Assembly: GCA_937871435.1 (NCBI GenBank)
Contig: CALMQM010000101.1
Location: forward strand, 89,507 to 153,506
Source: an uncultured Bacteroidota bacterium
GTDB taxonomy: Bacteria; Bacteroidota; Bacteroidia; AKYH767-A; 2013-40CM-41-45
Direction of reading: 5' to 3'
Length of the DNA stretch: 64,000 nucleotides
A model generated the notes under the pieces. It worked only from the letters and a program-made list of their open reading frames with translations. It made no database searches and had not been told where the DNA came from. The position numbers were made by a program, and so were the translations under genes. Below, piece after piece: positions 9,783 through 19,261 of this stretch; the first letter of the stretch is position 1; the number at the start of each line of letters is the position of its first letter.

Positions 9783-11057
9783 ATGAAAGTTTTCAAATTC
9801 GGTGGAGCATCGGTGAAGGATGCAGAATCTGTGAAGAATGTTTCTGAAATACTGTCGATGTACAGGAAGGAACAACTTGTGGTTGTGATTTCTGCCATGG
9901 GCAAAATGACCAATGCACTGGAAAAAGTTGTGCATGCATACCATAATCAGGATCCGCAACTGCAGGATTACATACAGGAAATCCGCAATTTTCATTTTTC
10001 TATTGTCGATCATCTTGGATTCGCCGCTGACCATCCGTTGAGAAATGATCTTGAAAATTGTTTTGTAGAAATTGAATGGGTTATCGAAACTCCGCCTTCG
10101 AGAGGTTATGGATTCTCCTATGATCAGATTGTGTCTCAGGGTGAATTGATGAGTACAAAAATCGTCAGTGCTTACCTTAATCAAAACGGAATCGCGAATG
10201 TGTGGCTGGATGTAAGAGATGTGCTTCAAACAGACAATACTTACCGTGAAGCCAGAGTAAATTGGGAGTTGAGTGAACAATTAATCAAATCCCGGATTCC
10301 GGCTTTGCACGAAAAAAACAATATCATTCTCACACAAGGTTTCATCGGAGGAACTTCTGAAAATTTCACTACTACACTTGGTAGAGAAGGATCAGATTAT
10401 ACTGCCGCTATCTTTTCTTATTGTCTGGATGCAAAAGAAATGATTGTTTGGAAAGATGTCCCGGGAGTTCTTAGTGCCGATCCTCGTTATTCGCAGGATT
10501 CAGTGAAGCTTGAACAGGTCAGCTATCACGATGCAATCGAGCTCACTTATTACGGCGCTACAGTCATTCATCCTAAAACAATCAAACCTCTCGAGAATAA
10601 ACACATCCCGCTTCGTGTGTGTTCGTTTAAATCACCAAAGGAAAAAGGTACGAGTGTTGGAAATTTTCAGGCGACAAAACCTCTTGTTCCATGTTTCATA
10701 TACAAACCATCACAACTCCTCATCTCCATCTCCGCTAAAGATTTTTCTTTTATCGCTGAGGCCAGTCTGCATAAAATCTTCGGCCTCTTTGCTGATCTGA
10801 AAATTAAAATTAACCTGATGCAAAATTCTGCAATCAGTTTTTCAGTTTGTGTCGATAATGATCCTTTCAAAATTCCAGAACTTCTCGAAGAATTAAAAAA
10901 ACATTTCAGGGTTCTTTACAACGAAGACCTCATGCTCGTAACAGTTCGTCACTATTATCCTTCTACAATCGAACAGTTGTCAAAAGGAAAAAAGGTGTTG
11001 CTGGAACAGCGGAGCAGACAAACAGCACAACTCGTGCTGAAAGATGTAAATACCTGA
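9783..11057 (+). CDS. lysC: Aspartate kinase (monofunctional)
   Basis: Aspartate kinase phosphorylates aspartate at the start of the lysine, threonine and methionine pathways. The protein is 424 residues. The N-terminal KFGGASV (5-11) is the ATP/aspartate-binding signature; the kinase core has TTLGREGSDYTAA near residue 200 and WKDVPGVLSADPR near 223. The last third (about 300-400) holds ACT-like segments (ISAKDFSFIAEASLHKIFGLFADL; INLMQNSAISFSVCVD) that normally bind the allosteric end product. No homoserine dehydrogenase domain is fused. The gene name is used by family resemblance. Its stop lies 4 bp from the stop of the convergent repeat protein. Confidence 0.92.
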   Translation: MKVFKFGGASVKDAESVKNVSEILSMYRKEQLVVVISAMGKMTNALEKVVHAYHNQDPQLQDYIQEIRNFHFSIVDHLGFAADHPLRNDLENCFVEIEWVIETPPSRGYGFSYDQIVSQGELMSTKIVSAYLNQNGIANVWLDVRDVLQTDNTYREARVNWELSEQLIKSRIPALHEKNNIILTQGFIGGTSENFTTTLGREGSDYTAAIFSYCLDAKEMIVWKDVPGVLSADPRYSQDSVKLEQVSYHDAIELTYYGATVIHPKTIKPLENKHIPLRVCSFKSPKEKGTSVGNFQATKPLVPCFIYKPSQLLISISAKDFSFIAEASLHKIFGLFADLKIKINLMQNSAISFSVCVDNDPFKIPELLEELKKHFRVLYNEDLMLVTVRHYYPSTIEQLSKGKKVLLEQRSRQTAQLVLKDVNT

Positions 11058-11061
11058 GAAA

Positions 11062-14000
11062 TTATTGGCGAATAAAAGGAATTTGTGTTTTCAGTTGAGC
11101 ACCGGTCAATTCAATAAAATAAATTCCGGGTGCACAATTCTCCAGATTCAATTCGACATTTTCTCCTGTGAAATTTTCCACTGAATAAATAATTTTTCCA
11201 GTGATGTCATGAATAAGGAGGGATTGAACTGCTCCTGCTCCATTCCAGCTTAGCTGACACCGACCATTCACAGGATTCGGGAACAAGCGAATGGAATAAT
11301 CCGAAAGATAATCCGGTACTCCAACCGGACCAATATTTACATACAAAGTATCTGTATAATCACATTGAGAATCGGATTCATTCACCACAATAATTCCTGT
11401 TCCCATTCCCTGCCATGCAACCGCGATACTGTCAGTACCATTTCCAAAAACAATATTGCCTCCTGTAACTGTCCATGTGTAAACATGACCGGGAACATCA
11501 TTTACGGAATAACCAGTAGTATGAAATGCATTCACAGCCGTAGAACCGGTAATATCCGGCGCGGTAAATCCATGGAATGTCGCGAAAGTAAATATCAAAC
11601 TGTCACATCCATTTACATCACTCAATGTACTGATGTACGTTCCGGAAACAGTGACCGGTGTGCCATCAGGCAAAAGGTAAGTTTCACCCTGACATAAATC
11701 TACATTGAATGAAAATGTCGGCGGTGGAGTCACTGTAAGCACCAATGAATATGAACTGTCACATCCGTTGATAGTCTGAAACGAGGTAACATACGTACCG
11801 GGAGTGCTTACCTCCTGTCCATCCGGAAGAATAACTGTTTTACCCTGACAAATAGTTTCGGTTGTATTACTTCTGAATGTCGGATACACAGTCAGATTTG
11901 TAGTAACTACAGAATCACATCCGCCTTGTGCTGCCAGTGTAACAACATAAGTACCGGTAGCGTTCACATCCTGACCATCAGGAAGTGTGAAAACTTCTCC
12001 CTGACAAATAAATCCGTTTTGAGACTGAGAATAATTCGGATAGACAGACAGCACTGTCAACACAGTGGAATCACATCCTGAAGGTGTCTGGTAAGTAATT
12101 GGATAGTTTCCTGACTGAGTTACAGTTTGTCCATTCGGCAAAACATACGATTCACCCTGACAAATGGAAGCAGGAATGGTATTGATGATCGACGAACCGA
12201 CAGTCAATACCGTTGTTACAAGAGAATCACAACCTTGAGTTGTATGCAATAGCACCGGATAAGAGCCTGCAGTACTCACCACCTGATTGTTCGGCAAGGT
12301 GTAGGAACTACCCTGACAGATCGAAACATTGTTGGTAACTGTGAACACAGGATTCACACTCAGGTTTGTTGTGATAACAGAATCACATCCATGAAATGTC
12401 TGAAAACTTACAGGGTAACTTCCAGGCGAAGTTACAACGGTTCCTCCCGGCAAAGTATAACTGCTCCCCTGGCAAATTGATGCATTGCGGGTGATGTAAT
12501 AAGCTGCGTTGATAGACAGGTTTGTCGTGATCACAGAGTCACAACCAAATGTAGTGAACAATACTACAGGGTAACTTCCGGCCGTACTTACAATCTGTCC
12601 ATTTGGTAAAACAAAACTCTCACCCTGACAAATAGCCTCATTTCGTACAATGGAATAACTTGGTTTTACAACAAGAGTTGTGGTAATTACAGAATCACAA
12701 TTCTGTAAGGTTTGTAATGTCACAGGATACGTTCCTGAGGTGCTGACCGATTGACCATTTGGTAAAACAAAGGTTGCCCCCTGACAAATCACCGCATTCC
12801 TGGAGATGGAATAAGTTGGATTCACTGTGAGCGTTGTGGAAACTACAGAATCACATCCATGTATGGATGAAAGTGTGACAGCATAGACACCTGAAGTACT
12901 CACACTTTGTCCGTTTGGCAATGTAAAGCTTGCACCCTGGCAAATCGAAGCTGTTCTTGTCACATTGTAAACCGGATAAACAATCAACGTAGTTGTGATT
13001 ACTGAATCACATCCGCTTGTTGTATGCAAAGTGATAGGGTAAACTCCGGCAGAAGAAACCACGGTTCCTCCGGGAAGAGTATAGGATTGACCAATGCAAA
13101 TCGACGCATTTCTGGATATGGAATACGTTGGATTCACTGTCAGCACGGTTGTAATAATTGAATCACAATTTCCAACGGTCTGTAAAGTTACCGGATAAGT
13201 ACCGGATGTATTCACAGAAACATTATTCGGCAACAAATACGATTGCCCCTGGCAAATCGATGCATTCACAGTTGACGAATAAGTTGGTTTCACAGTGAGC
13301 ACAGTTGTGATCAATGAATCACAATTATTCATCGTATTCAATGTAACCGGATATGTTCCGGCTGTACTCACCGATTGTCCGTTCGGCAAGGAATAGGTAG
13401 CTCCCTGACAAATGGAGGCATTTACATTGCTGCTATATACAGGGTTTACCACAAGGTTTGTTGTGATAGTGCTGTCACAATTTCCGATTGACTGGAGTGT
13501 TACCGGATAGGAACCGGAAGTACTTACAATACTTCCATCCGGTAAAGTAAATGTAGCTCCCTGACATATGCTTTCATTCCTTGTAATACTATAAGTAGGT
13601 CGTAAACTCAATACTGTGGTAATTGTTGAATCACAACCCAGACTCGACACCAATGTTACCGGATAAGTTCCCGCTGAAGTTTCCACTTGTCCGTTAGGTA
13701 AAGTGTATCCATCACCCTGACAAACCGATGCCTGTACCTGATAATCATATGTCGGAGAAACTGAAATCTGAACTGCATCTGTGCAGGTGCTTACTCCGTC
13801 ATCTACTGTTACAGTGTAAACAGTAAGGGCAGAAGGACTAACCTGAATACTACTTGTTGTCTCGGTGGTTGACCATGTATAAGAAACAAAAGAACCACTT
13901 ACACTTAAAACCAGTTGCGTTCCGTTGCAAACTGTTGTATCCACCTGATTGATGGTTACTGTACATCCACCTCTGTGAACAGAGGAATTTTGTGCATTGG

Positions 14001-14097
14001 AATTAGTGGAGCTACATGCAAAAGCTAAAATAAGAATACCGAAAATCAGGTAGGCTGAAGAAAAACTTTTGGATATCTTAGGTAAAAATGAAATCAT
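11062..14097 (-). CDS. T9SS-secreted surface protein with 14 tandem 52-residue repeats
   Basis: The 1011-residue protein has an N-terminal signal sequence (hydrophobic 15-28) and an Ig/PKD-like segment (about 43-115). A block of 14 repeats follows (about 124-851), then another PKD-like domain (about 855-925) and a C-terminal type A sorting domain (RLFPNP...GIYFIEL) that directs export by the type IX system and surface attachment. Each repeat follows SICQG-x4-LP-[ND]G-x2-V-x3-G-x-YPV-x6-[GN]CDS-x3-T-x-L-x-V-x-P and carries two cysteines, suggesting one disulphide per repeat. Similar repeats are common in Bacteroidota surface proteins; adhesion is the likely role but unproven. Ends 4 bp from the aspartate kinase stop. 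Confidence 0.9.
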   Translation of the reverse strand: MISFLPKISKSFSSAYLIFGILILAFACSSTNSNAQNSSVHRGGCTVTINQVDTTVCNGTQLVLSVSGSFVSYTWSTTETTSSIQVSPSALTVYTVTVDDGVSTCTDAVQISVSPTYDYQVQASVCQGDGYTLPNGQVETSAGTYPVTLVSSLGCDSTITTVLSLRPTYSITRNESICQGATFTLPDGSIVSTSGSYPVTLQSIGNCDSTITTNLVVNPVYSSNVNASICQGATYSLPNGQSVSTAGTYPVTLNTMNNCDSLITTVLTVKPTYSSTVNASICQGQSYLLPNNVSVNTSGTYPVTLQTVGNCDSIITTVLTVNPTYSISRNASICIGQSYTLPGGTVVSSAGVYPITLHTTSGCDSVITTTLIVYPVYNVTRTASICQGASFTLPNGQSVSTSGVYAVTLSSIHGCDSVVSTTLTVNPTYSISRNAVICQGATFVLPNGQSVSTSGTYPVTLQTLQNCDSVITTTLVVKPSYSIVRNEAICQGESFVLPNGQIVSTAGSYPVVLFTTFGCDSVITTNLSINAAYYITRNASICQGSSYTLPGGTVVTSPGSYPVSFQTFHGCDSVITTNLSVNPVFTVTNNVSICQGSSYTLPNNQVVSTAGSYPVLLHTTQGCDSLVTTVLTVGSSIINTIPASICQGESYVLPNGQTVTQSGNYPITYQTPSGCDSTVLTVLSVYPNYSQSQNGFICQGEVFTLPDGQDVNATGTYVVTLAAQGGCDSVVTTNLTVYPTFRSNTTETICQGKTVILPDGQEVSTPGTYVTSFQTINGCDSSYSLVLTVTPPPTFSFNVDLCQGETYLLPDGTPVTVSGTYISTLSDVNGCDSLIFTFATFHGFTAPDITGSTAVNAFHTTGYSVNDVPGHVYTWTVTGGNIVFGNGTDSIAVAWQGMGTGIIVVNESDSQCDYTDTLYVNIGPVGVPDYLSDYSIRLFPNPVNGRCQLSWNGAGAVQSLLIHDITGKIIYSVENFTGENVELNLENCAPGIYFIELTGAQLKTQIPFIRQ
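11545..13728 (-). repeat. 14 tandem copies of a 156-bp coding repeat
   Basis: The repeats occupy residues about 124-851 of the T9SS protein. All are 52 codons long with no spacer. The pattern ICQG and CDS recurs in every unit apart from small changes (first SVCQG, fifth SICIG, last DLCQG). The DNA is diverged between copies, while the protein framework is kept, as expected from purifying selection on an old array rather than recent amplification. Confidence 0.9.
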
Positions 14098-14368
14098 GAA
14101 AATTGGGTAGATTAGGAGGATTTGTTGTAATTGAAGGAATTTTAAATGTATATTCTCTGTTAAAAATTAACTTCTTAATCGCATGCAAAATACAAAAAAA
14201 TGAAAATTGTATAGATAGAAACACAGGAAATTCGTTCGCATGTTTCAAACAATTTCGGGTGAAAAACCTATATAGAAAGCAACAAAAACAATTTCAAAGA
14301 AAGAAATGAAGGTTGAATACAAAAGCCGGAGCGTTTTCTACTCATTTAATTTAACACCAGTCAGGCAT

Positions 14369-15316
14369 TCATTGGCATTTCATGATCTTTTCAAATAGTA
14401 TTTTGGATATTTTCTCATGCGATTCATAGGTCCAGCCTCCTATATGTGGTGAGAGCTGAACTCTATCCGAATGAATGAGGTAATGCCAGGTCTCCGACTG
14501 CTCGAATTGAGCATTTCGAATTCTGAATTTCTCAAAAGATGTGTCTTCATATTCCAATACATCAAGACAAGCACCTAAAACTTTACCCTCTTTTATACAC
14601 TGAACCAAATCATCTGTTTTCAAACATTTTCCTCTGGCAGTATTAAGTAAATAAATGTTTTTTTTGAATGAAGAAATAAACTTATAATCTATCCAGCCAT
14701 CTGTTTCAGCGGTTAGAGGAATATGTAAGCTTAAAATATCCGAATGTGCTTGCAAAGTTTCGAGTGAAACCTCCTCTACTCCATCACCGCCAAATCCTGA
14801 CTTGTATTTATCATAAGCAAGCACACGACAGGAAAAGCCTTTGAGTTTTGAAGCAAACGCTGTCCCCATATTCCCATAGCCTATAATTCCGACTGTTTTT
14901 CCTCCTAATTCATGTCCACGATTGCCCTCACGTTCCCAGGAGCCATTCCGCACTTCCCGGTCGGCTTTATTCAGGTTATTCATTAATGACAGTAACATCC
15001 CGACTGCATGCTCACCCACTGCATCACGATTGCCTTCCGGGGAGTTCAGGCATGCAATGTTTTTTGATTGAGCACACTCCACATCAATAGATTCCATACC
15101 TGCTCCGGCCCTTGCAATAAAACGAAGTCTGTGAGCAGCAGAAAGGATTTCCTTGTCAAGCTGAATCCGACTGCGAATAACAAGTCCATCATAAAATGAA
15201 ACCTGTTGCATTAATTCATCCCTTGACAACGTATATCCTTCTACACATTCATGTCCGGCTTCCTGTAATGAATTCCATAAATAGGGATGTACAGTATCAA
15301 TGAATAATATTTTCAT
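14369..15316 (-). CDS. D-2-hydroxyacid dehydrogenase (phosphoglycerate dehydrogenase-like, no ACT)
   Basis: The 315-residue NAD-dependent dehydrogenase starts at the ATG giving MKILFIDTVHPYLW; a TTG 36 bases upstream would add a poorly conserved tail. The nucleotide fold has GYGNMG at 146-151. The catalytic residues are in NTARGK (Arg), LEYED (Glu) and LSPHIGGW (His). Unlike SerA in this window it has no ACT domain and an RAGAGMESID segment in the N-terminal half, typical of the short phosphoglycerate dehydrogenase-like group. The substrate could be phosphoglycerate or another 2-hydroxyacid. It lies 57 bp downstream of rsmA on the same strand. Confidence 0.88.
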   Translation of the reverse strand: MKILFIDTVHPYLWNSLQEAGHECVEGYTLSRDELMQQVSFYDGLVIRSRIQLDKEILSAAHRLRFIARAGAGMESIDVECAQSKNIACLNSPEGNRDAVGEHAVGMLLSLMNNLNKADREVRNGSWEREGNRGHELGGKTVGIIGYGNMGTAFASKLKGFSCRVLAYDKYKSGFGGDGVEEVSLETLQAHSDILSLHIPLTAETDGWIDYKFISSFKKNIYLLNTARGKCLKTDDLVQCIKEGKVLGACLDVLEYEDTSFEKFRIRNAQFEQSETWHYLIHSDRVQLSPHIGGWTYESHEKISKILFEKIMKCQ

Positions 15317-15373
15317 AGTCAAATTCGCCTTTGTAAAATTTTTTTTGTTCAATTGAATGAACGTTAAAGCGGA

Positions 15374-16147
15374 TCAGATAATTTTTGCAATTGCATTTGT
15401 CAACACTACAAAATCCTGCCAGCTCAATCGCTCTGCCCGTAAATCGAGGAATGGAAGGTCCGTCATCGTTGATTTATCCGTCATGGCAGAGAGTGCATTA
15501 CGTAAGGTTTTTCTGCGCTGGTTAAACGCCACTTTTACAACACGCCTGAATAGTTTTTCATCACAGTCCGGAACAAATCCCGGTTTGAGAGTAAAGCGCA
15601 ATACCGCGGATTTAACTTTCGGGGGCGGGTTAAAATCTTTTTGGTCGAGCACAAACAACAATTCAACATCATAATACATCTGCATGAACACACTCAGGAT
15701 CCCATAATCCCTGTTTCCGGGACCAGAAGCAATTCTTTCCGCTACTTCCTTTTGAAACATGCCGACGACCTCAGGAATAAAATCCTTGTTGTCGAGTACT
15801 TTGAATAATATTTGTGATGAAATATTGTAAGGGAAATTCCCGATGATAGCTACAGGAGCATTAAACTTTTTCTGTAATTCAAATTGAAGAAAATCTCCTT
15901 CAATAATTCTGTCCTGGCGGAACGGAAATTCACCTCTCAAAAAGTGGATGGATTCCTGATCAATATCTATTAGAAAAGTCTCGTATTCTTTATGTTCAAA
16001 CAGGAAGTGAGAAAGGATTCCCATACCCGGCCCTATCTCCAATACGTACTTGTATTTTCCCTGCAATGAATCTACAATTCGTTTTCCGATTTGCGGATCC
16101 TTAAGGAAATGTTGTCCGAGGTGTTTTTTAGCCCTTACCTGCTGCAT
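15374..16147 (-). CDS. rsmA: 16S rRNA (adenine1518/1519-N6)-dimethyltransferase RsmA
   Basis: RsmA (KsgA) dimethylates two adjacent adenines in the 3' hairpin of 16S rRNA during late small-subunit assembly, using S-adenosylmethionine. The 257 residues include KKHLGQHFLKD at the start, the SAM-binding EIGPGMG at 37-43, and the catalytic NFPYNIS (104-110), a variant of the usual NLPYN. The C-terminal helical region contains FNQRRKTLRNAL. It sits in a minus-strand run with serS, and may be cotranscribed with the DUF1571/LysM gene 40 bp upstream. Confidence 0.96.
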   Translation of the reverse strand: MQQVRAKKHLGQHFLKDPQIGKRIVDSLQGKYKYVLEIGPGMGILSHFLFEHKEYETFLIDIDQESIHFLRGEFPFRQDRIIEGDFLQFELQKKFNAPVAIIGNFPYNISSQILFKVLDNKDFIPEVVGMFQKEVAERIASGPGNRDYGILSVFMQMYYDVELLFVLDQKDFNPPPKVKSAVLRFTLKPGFVPDCDEKLFRRVVKVAFNQRRKTLRNALSAMTDKSTMTDLPFLDLRAERLSWQDFVVLTNAIAKII

Positions 16148-16187
16148 GGTGTGAATGTAATGATTCCTCTAAGACAAGAAAGCGAAA

Positions 16188-17036
16188 TCAAAATTTATAC
16201 TTGGGATAATCAGGACTAAATTCATCGGGTGATAAAGGCGGATTTTGAAGATAACTTCTGAATTCATATTTCTCATACAATCCGGATCCATCATAAACCT
16301 CCTGCACTAAAGGCAACCAGGAGCTGCGATCAACATACAATACAATCTTCTTACAATACAGATTCGGAACCCGGATCACCTGTCCGGGCTTCACTGCATC
16401 ATACGATTTGACGTTGGGATTCAAAAGTAATAGTGAAAAATCATTCAGATGCAATGTCGCCGCTATGGAACTAATCGTCTCACCAATTCTGACAGTGTAA
16501 GTTTCATAATTGTACAGAGGATAGTCAAATGACATCACAATACAAGATCTTTTTTCCCATACAATTGTATCTGTAACAGAAATATATTTGTAAAAATCAG
16601 GTCCAATTTTTTTTTCGTAGTATTCTACCAGATCAATCAGGTAATCAAACCCAAGCTCTAATATACTGTGATGACTTTCCTTCCTTAATAATGGATGCGA
16701 AGGACTCAACTTCAACGTGATGTAGGGAAATCCGTTCGGATTGATCAACAACCTTTCTCCGATTGTCTTCTCCCGCCACAATGCTTCCGCTCCCGGACTG
16801 GGATTTATGCAATAGACATAATAATTCAACGGATGATTTTGAATTTTCACCAGCATTTCGCTTTCACGCAGCTGACCATTTCTCATTCGTTCTGTGGAAT
16901 GTAAAATAAATTTGCTTGAATGCAGACTTAGACCAGCCGCAGTCATTTTGTTCAGGATCTTTCTACCGGATGTATCCTGAGCAGAAGCAGTCATCATTCC
17001 ACTGAACAAAATGAGCGTGAGAAAAAAACGAATCAT
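16188..17036 (-). CDS. Secreted DUF1571-type protein with an internal LysM domain
   Basis: The 282-residue protein has a signal peptide (MIRFFLTLILFSGMMTASAQ). Residues 30-175 and 230-275 resemble DUF1571, a lipoprotein-carrier-like fold. A LysM motif (about 180-225: YTVRIGETISSIA ... LLLLNPNV ... VKPGQVIRVPN) is inserted between them. LysM binds peptidoglycan or other N-acetylglucosamine polymers, so a periplasmic cell-wall link is likely. Its ATG overlaps the stop of the DUF4286 gene (4 bp shared), indicating translational coupling. Actual function is unknown. Confidence 0.75.
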   Translation of the reverse strand: MIRFFLTLILFSGMMTASAQDTSGRKILNKMTAAGLSLHSSKFILHSTERMRNGQLRESEMLVKIQNHPLNYYVYCINPSPGAEALWREKTIGERLLINPNGFPYITLKLSPSHPLLRKESHHSILELGFDYLIDLVEYYEKKIGPDFYKYISVTDTIVWEKRSCIVMSFDYPLYNYETYTVRIGETISSIAATLHLNDFSLLLLNPNVKSYDAVKPGQVIRVPNLYCKKIVLYVDRSSWLPLVQEVYDGSGLYEKYEFRSYLQNPPLSPDEFSPDYPKYKF

Positions 17037-17338
17037 TGAATCACCTCAAGCAAGGTACGGAAAGCGACAAACTGGTCTTTGTATCTGAAGTTAAATTTAT
17101 CCCTCAATGCAGGCGCATATTCCTTTTCGTAGCGTTCAAAATCTTTCATGTTCTCACAGAAATATTGCACAGAATAGGTATGTCCACCGGATTCTTCATC
17201 ACCAAGTACTTTCAACATGGAATTCTTTACAAACATTCCCGTCTTTAATACCTCCGGGATATGCGTCGATTGCATCCACTTCAACCATTCATCGTGAACA
17301 GCACTATCGATATTAATCGTAACGTTATAAACTATCAT
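17033..17338 (-). CDS. DUF4286 family protein
   Basis: This 101-residue cytoplasmic protein has the DUF4286 pattern: MIVYNVTINID near the start, WLKWMQSTHIPEV, and a YSVQYFCENMKDFERYEKEYAPAL core. The fold is probably a ferredoxin-like dimeric barrel. No enzymatic role is known. It lies between the TPR gene (29 bp upstream) and the DUF1571 gene (4-bp overlap), so it is part of the serS cluster. Confidence 0.85.
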   Translation of the reverse strand: MIVYNVTINIDSAVHDEWLKWMQSTHIPEVLKTGMFVKNSMLKVLGDEESGGHTYSVQYFCENMKDFERYEKEYAPALRDKFNFRYKDQFVAFRTLLEVIQ

Positions 17339-17367
17339 ACATTTAATGAATAAATATTGAACTCAAC

Positions 17368-19239
17368 TTAGTTCAGAACATCCCCACGCAGGGCACGGTA
17401 TCTTTTTCTCGCTTCGACTACAAATAAACTCCCGAGATATTTGGTCAACAGATCCTGATACAACTCCATCGCTTTGGCCGGATCTTTAAATTTGTTCTCA
17501 TACAACTCAGCCCGGTGGTACAATGCATCGTCAGCAAGAATATCCTCGCTGTACGCTTCTACAATTTTTTTATACAAACTGTCTTCCGCCTGATAATTGT
17601 GCTTCACATCCATGATCCGTGCTGCTTTATACCATGCTTCATCAGTGAGAGAATGATTTGGAAATTGATTCAATAAAGTATCAAGTGTCGCCAGCGCTTC
17701 ATCATTCTTATTGCGATAACTCAATAAATCCGCTTTGGAATACAACATCAGTGCATCAGTAGCAGAATCCAATCCCATGTTGTCCATGATCAGGAGGGAA
17801 AGAAACAAAGCATCGTTTGCAATCAATTGCGAAGTTGCAGACTTCAACACATCCAGCTGAGCCTGCGCCCACAGAAAATCTCCTCGAAAATAGTCCAGTC
17901 TCGCGCTTCTGAATTTCGCTTCCTGCCCAAGCGCGTCATGCTTGAAATCCTTATCCACCTGGGCATACAACAAATCCGAGTCCCAAACATTCCCCTGGAA
18001 TAACAGAATATCCCCAAGCTCCAGTTTGCATTCAGCTTGTGTTTGTCTGCTGATACCGGGAAAATCAATCGCCTGCTCAAGATCCGCAATGGCAGAATCT
18101 GTACGATCCAGATAAAAAGTACGAAGGTGTGCAAGTCCTCTGATGAGACCGGCTGTTTTTCCCGATCGACCCAATTCACTCAGAGTAGTTTCATAATCTT
18201 TTTCCAGCTTTATAAGATCAGCGGAGGTGTATGAGTTTTCCTCTGTAATTTTTTTATTGTATGTATTCAACAACTCCATACGTGCAGGAATATAATTGAC
18301 ATTGTCATTTCCTTTGTCAATCACATACTGATAACATTTCAATGCGGCATCATACACCTGATTGGAAGCAGCAAGGTTTCCTAACGACATCACTCTTGAT
18401 CCGTCTTCTTTCAAACGCTTATCTAATGCTTTTGCCTGAAGAAAAGCTGACTCGAAATCTTTCTGCTGCACAAACAACCAAATCAGCATTTCCGAAAACA
18501 TAGACTGCTCAGGATTCCTCTGTATTCTCCTGAGAAGTGATGTGCGAAGCAAATCTGCTTTGTTATTTTCAGGATCATAGCCTACCCGTGCCTGCAAAAT
18601 ATTCAATACCTGCTGCTGTGTCATTGGATTTTCTGCAACCGCATCCAGGTATTCATTAATCATTCCGGTGAAATCTCCTTTCTGATAATAGACTTCGGCT
18701 AACTCAAAATGAAAACCATATTCTTCTTTTATAAGACCCTTTCCCTGAAGATAAGTAGCCAAAGCATGATCCCAATCCTGACGCATGATGAATGCATTCG
18801 CAAGCATGATGATCATGCCCTGATCCGGCTTAAGCAGTTTGATTGTTTTATCGTATTGCTGATTGGCCTTCGCCTCATCTCCAGACGAGAAATAAACAAA
18901 TCCAAGGTCAGCACCATAACTTAAATTATCAGGTTGTCTTTTGATAAATTTCTTTACGAGTTTCTCCGCTTTGTCGTATGCACGCATGGAAAGAAGACAA
19001 CGCAGGTAATTTGGATAAGTACCAAATGGGTCTCTGTCAGATAATTTATCATACAGTTCCGCCGCTTTCTCGTACTCAGCGCTCTCAAGATACTGGTCCG
19101 CTAATTTTCTGTCGTTCCCGCTTTGAGCTGAAGATGGAAAAGAAACAAGGATAAATACTGCAAAAAAAAGTGAGGAAAGTATTTTCAAAAATGCACCTGA
19201 TTTAATTCCGGCTATTTCATTTTTGAAGATCTTTTTCAT
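17368..19239 (-). CDS. Secreted tetratricopeptide repeat protein
   Basis: The 623-residue protein begins with MKKIFKNEIAG and a signal peptide ending near SFPSSAQS (about residue 39). A longer reading (to 19353) overlaps serS and is rejected. At least eight TPR units follow, e.g. ADQYLESAEYEKAAELYDKL, LGFVYFSSGDEAKANQQYDK and ALYHRAELYENKFKDPAKAMELYQDL. The last part resembles YbgF/BamD-like outer-membrane-assembly TPR modules. It probably acts as a periplasmic protein-protein scaffold; the partner is unknown. It starts 22 bp after serS ends, so the two are likely cotranscribed. Confidence 0.85.
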   Translation of the reverse strand: MKKIFKNEIAGIKSGAFLKILSSLFFAVFILVSFPSSAQSGNDRKLADQYLESAEYEKAAELYDKLSDRDPFGTYPNYLRCLLSMRAYDKAEKLVKKFIKRQPDNLSYGADLGFVYFSSGDEAKANQQYDKTIKLLKPDQGMIIMLANAFIMRQDWDHALATYLQGKGLIKEEYGFHFELAEVYYQKGDFTGMINEYLDAVAENPMTQQQVLNILQARVGYDPENNKADLLRTSLLRRIQRNPEQSMFSEMLIWLFVQQKDFESAFLQAKALDKRLKEDGSRVMSLGNLAASNQVYDAALKCYQYVIDKGNDNVNYIPARMELLNTYNKKITEENSYTSADLIKLEKDYETTLSELGRSGKTAGLIRGLAHLRTFYLDRTDSAIADLEQAIDFPGISRQTQAECKLELGDILLFQGNVWDSDLLYAQVDKDFKHDALGQEAKFRSARLDYFRGDFLWAQAQLDVLKSATSQLIANDALFLSLLIMDNMGLDSATDALMLYSKADLLSYRNKNDEALATLDTLLNQFPNHSLTDEAWYKAARIMDVKHNYQAEDSLYKKIVEAYSEDILADDALYHRAELYENKFKDPAKAMELYQDLLTKYLGSLFVVEARKRYRALRGDVLN

Positions 19240-19261
19240 TGTATGATTCTGTAATTTCAGA

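Noticed and set aside
11545..13728. Regular repeats that might suggest a CRISPR array
   Set aside because: Period is 156 bp, units are in frame and diverged at DNA level, without spacers; it is a protein repeat.
14103..14309. Plus-strand frame of 68 codons upstream of the repeat protein
   Set aside because: AT-rich, no family resemblance, no promoter, basic low-complexity C-terminus; looks like a random open frame in the intergenic region.
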